DNA of 32,332 nucleotides, taken from NCBI GenBank assembly GCA_009920765.1, contig RFZJ01000052.1, positions 1-32,332 on the forward strand, read 5' to 3'. The notes below the pieces were generated by a model. The model did no database searches, was not told the DNA's origin, and saw only the letters and a list, made by a program, of their open reading frames with translations. Within the stretch, counting starts at the first letter, position 1. The number at the start of each line of letters is the position of its first letter. The DNA is from Planctomycetota bacterium (GTDB lineage: Bacteria > Planctomycetota > Planctomycetia > Gemmatales > Gemmataceae). Position numbers and translations under genes: made by a program. Positions 32,323 to 32,332 of the stretch are shown in pieces.

Positions 32323-32332
32323 CGACTTCCAT

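Overview
The window looks like chromosomal DNA of a planctomycete with unusually AT-rich DNA. Three things point there. Formaldehyde-activating enzyme (fae) and a methylene-tetrahydromethanopterin dehydrogenase occur together in a bacterial context. There are several eukaryote-like Ser/Thr kinases plus PP2C, FHA and vWA proteins with zinc ribbons. Several proteins match families I remember mainly from Gemmata-type planctomycetes. The lineage is an inference from protein content; there is no rRNA here.

Layout. 1-2465 (+): the tail of an unknown gene, a small conserved protein, and a secreted alpha/beta-hydrolase. 2704-5998: glycyl-tRNA synthetase (+) converging on rluD and a membrane-anchored TPR-like protein (-). 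6114-6485 (-): a small unknown protein. 6849-10054 (+): a radical-SAM-like protein that has lost its FeS-cluster cysteines, then an LplT-like transporter fused to a degenerate PlsC-like domain. 10029-15431 (-): a tetR / HlyD adaptor / ABC ATPase / two FtsX-type permeases operon, with a well-formed promoter and palindromic operator in front of tetR. 15531-25104 (-): six genes forming a phospho-signalling island: vWA protein, zinc-ribbon FHA protein, 889-residue membrane protein, FHA protein with Gly-rich membrane helices, multi-zinc-ribbon Ser/Thr kinase, and a zinc-ribbon/pseudokinase/PP2C fusion. 25592-28281 (-): a membrane-anchored Ser/Thr kinase translationally coupled to a NagA-family deacetylase. 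28332-29533 (+): a SirB1-type transglutaminase-like/TPR protein and a short CbiX-type chelatase. 29530-30982 (-): fae and the methylene-H4MPT dehydrogenase gene, separated by a strong hairpin. 31210-32322 (+): a LacD-like class I aldolase, divergent from fae.

How the genes fit together. The signalling island contains a writer (kinase), an eraser (PP2C), two phosphothreonine readers (FHA), a metal-dependent adhesion-type scaffold (vWA) and two membrane proteins that could supply input or output. It resembles the known class of bacterial vWA-kinase-PP2C (TerY-P-like) clusters, but has FHA readers and a planctomycete-specific membrane protein. The fae/dehydrogenase pair performs the first steps of formaldehyde oxidation on tetrahydromethanopterin. 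The ABC operon is a drug- or lipid-export type system under self-repression.

All three convergent gene pairs in the window overlap at their stop codons, so 3' ends must lie inside the opposing gene. No tRNA, rRNA, CRISPR array, insertion sequence or attachment site was seen.
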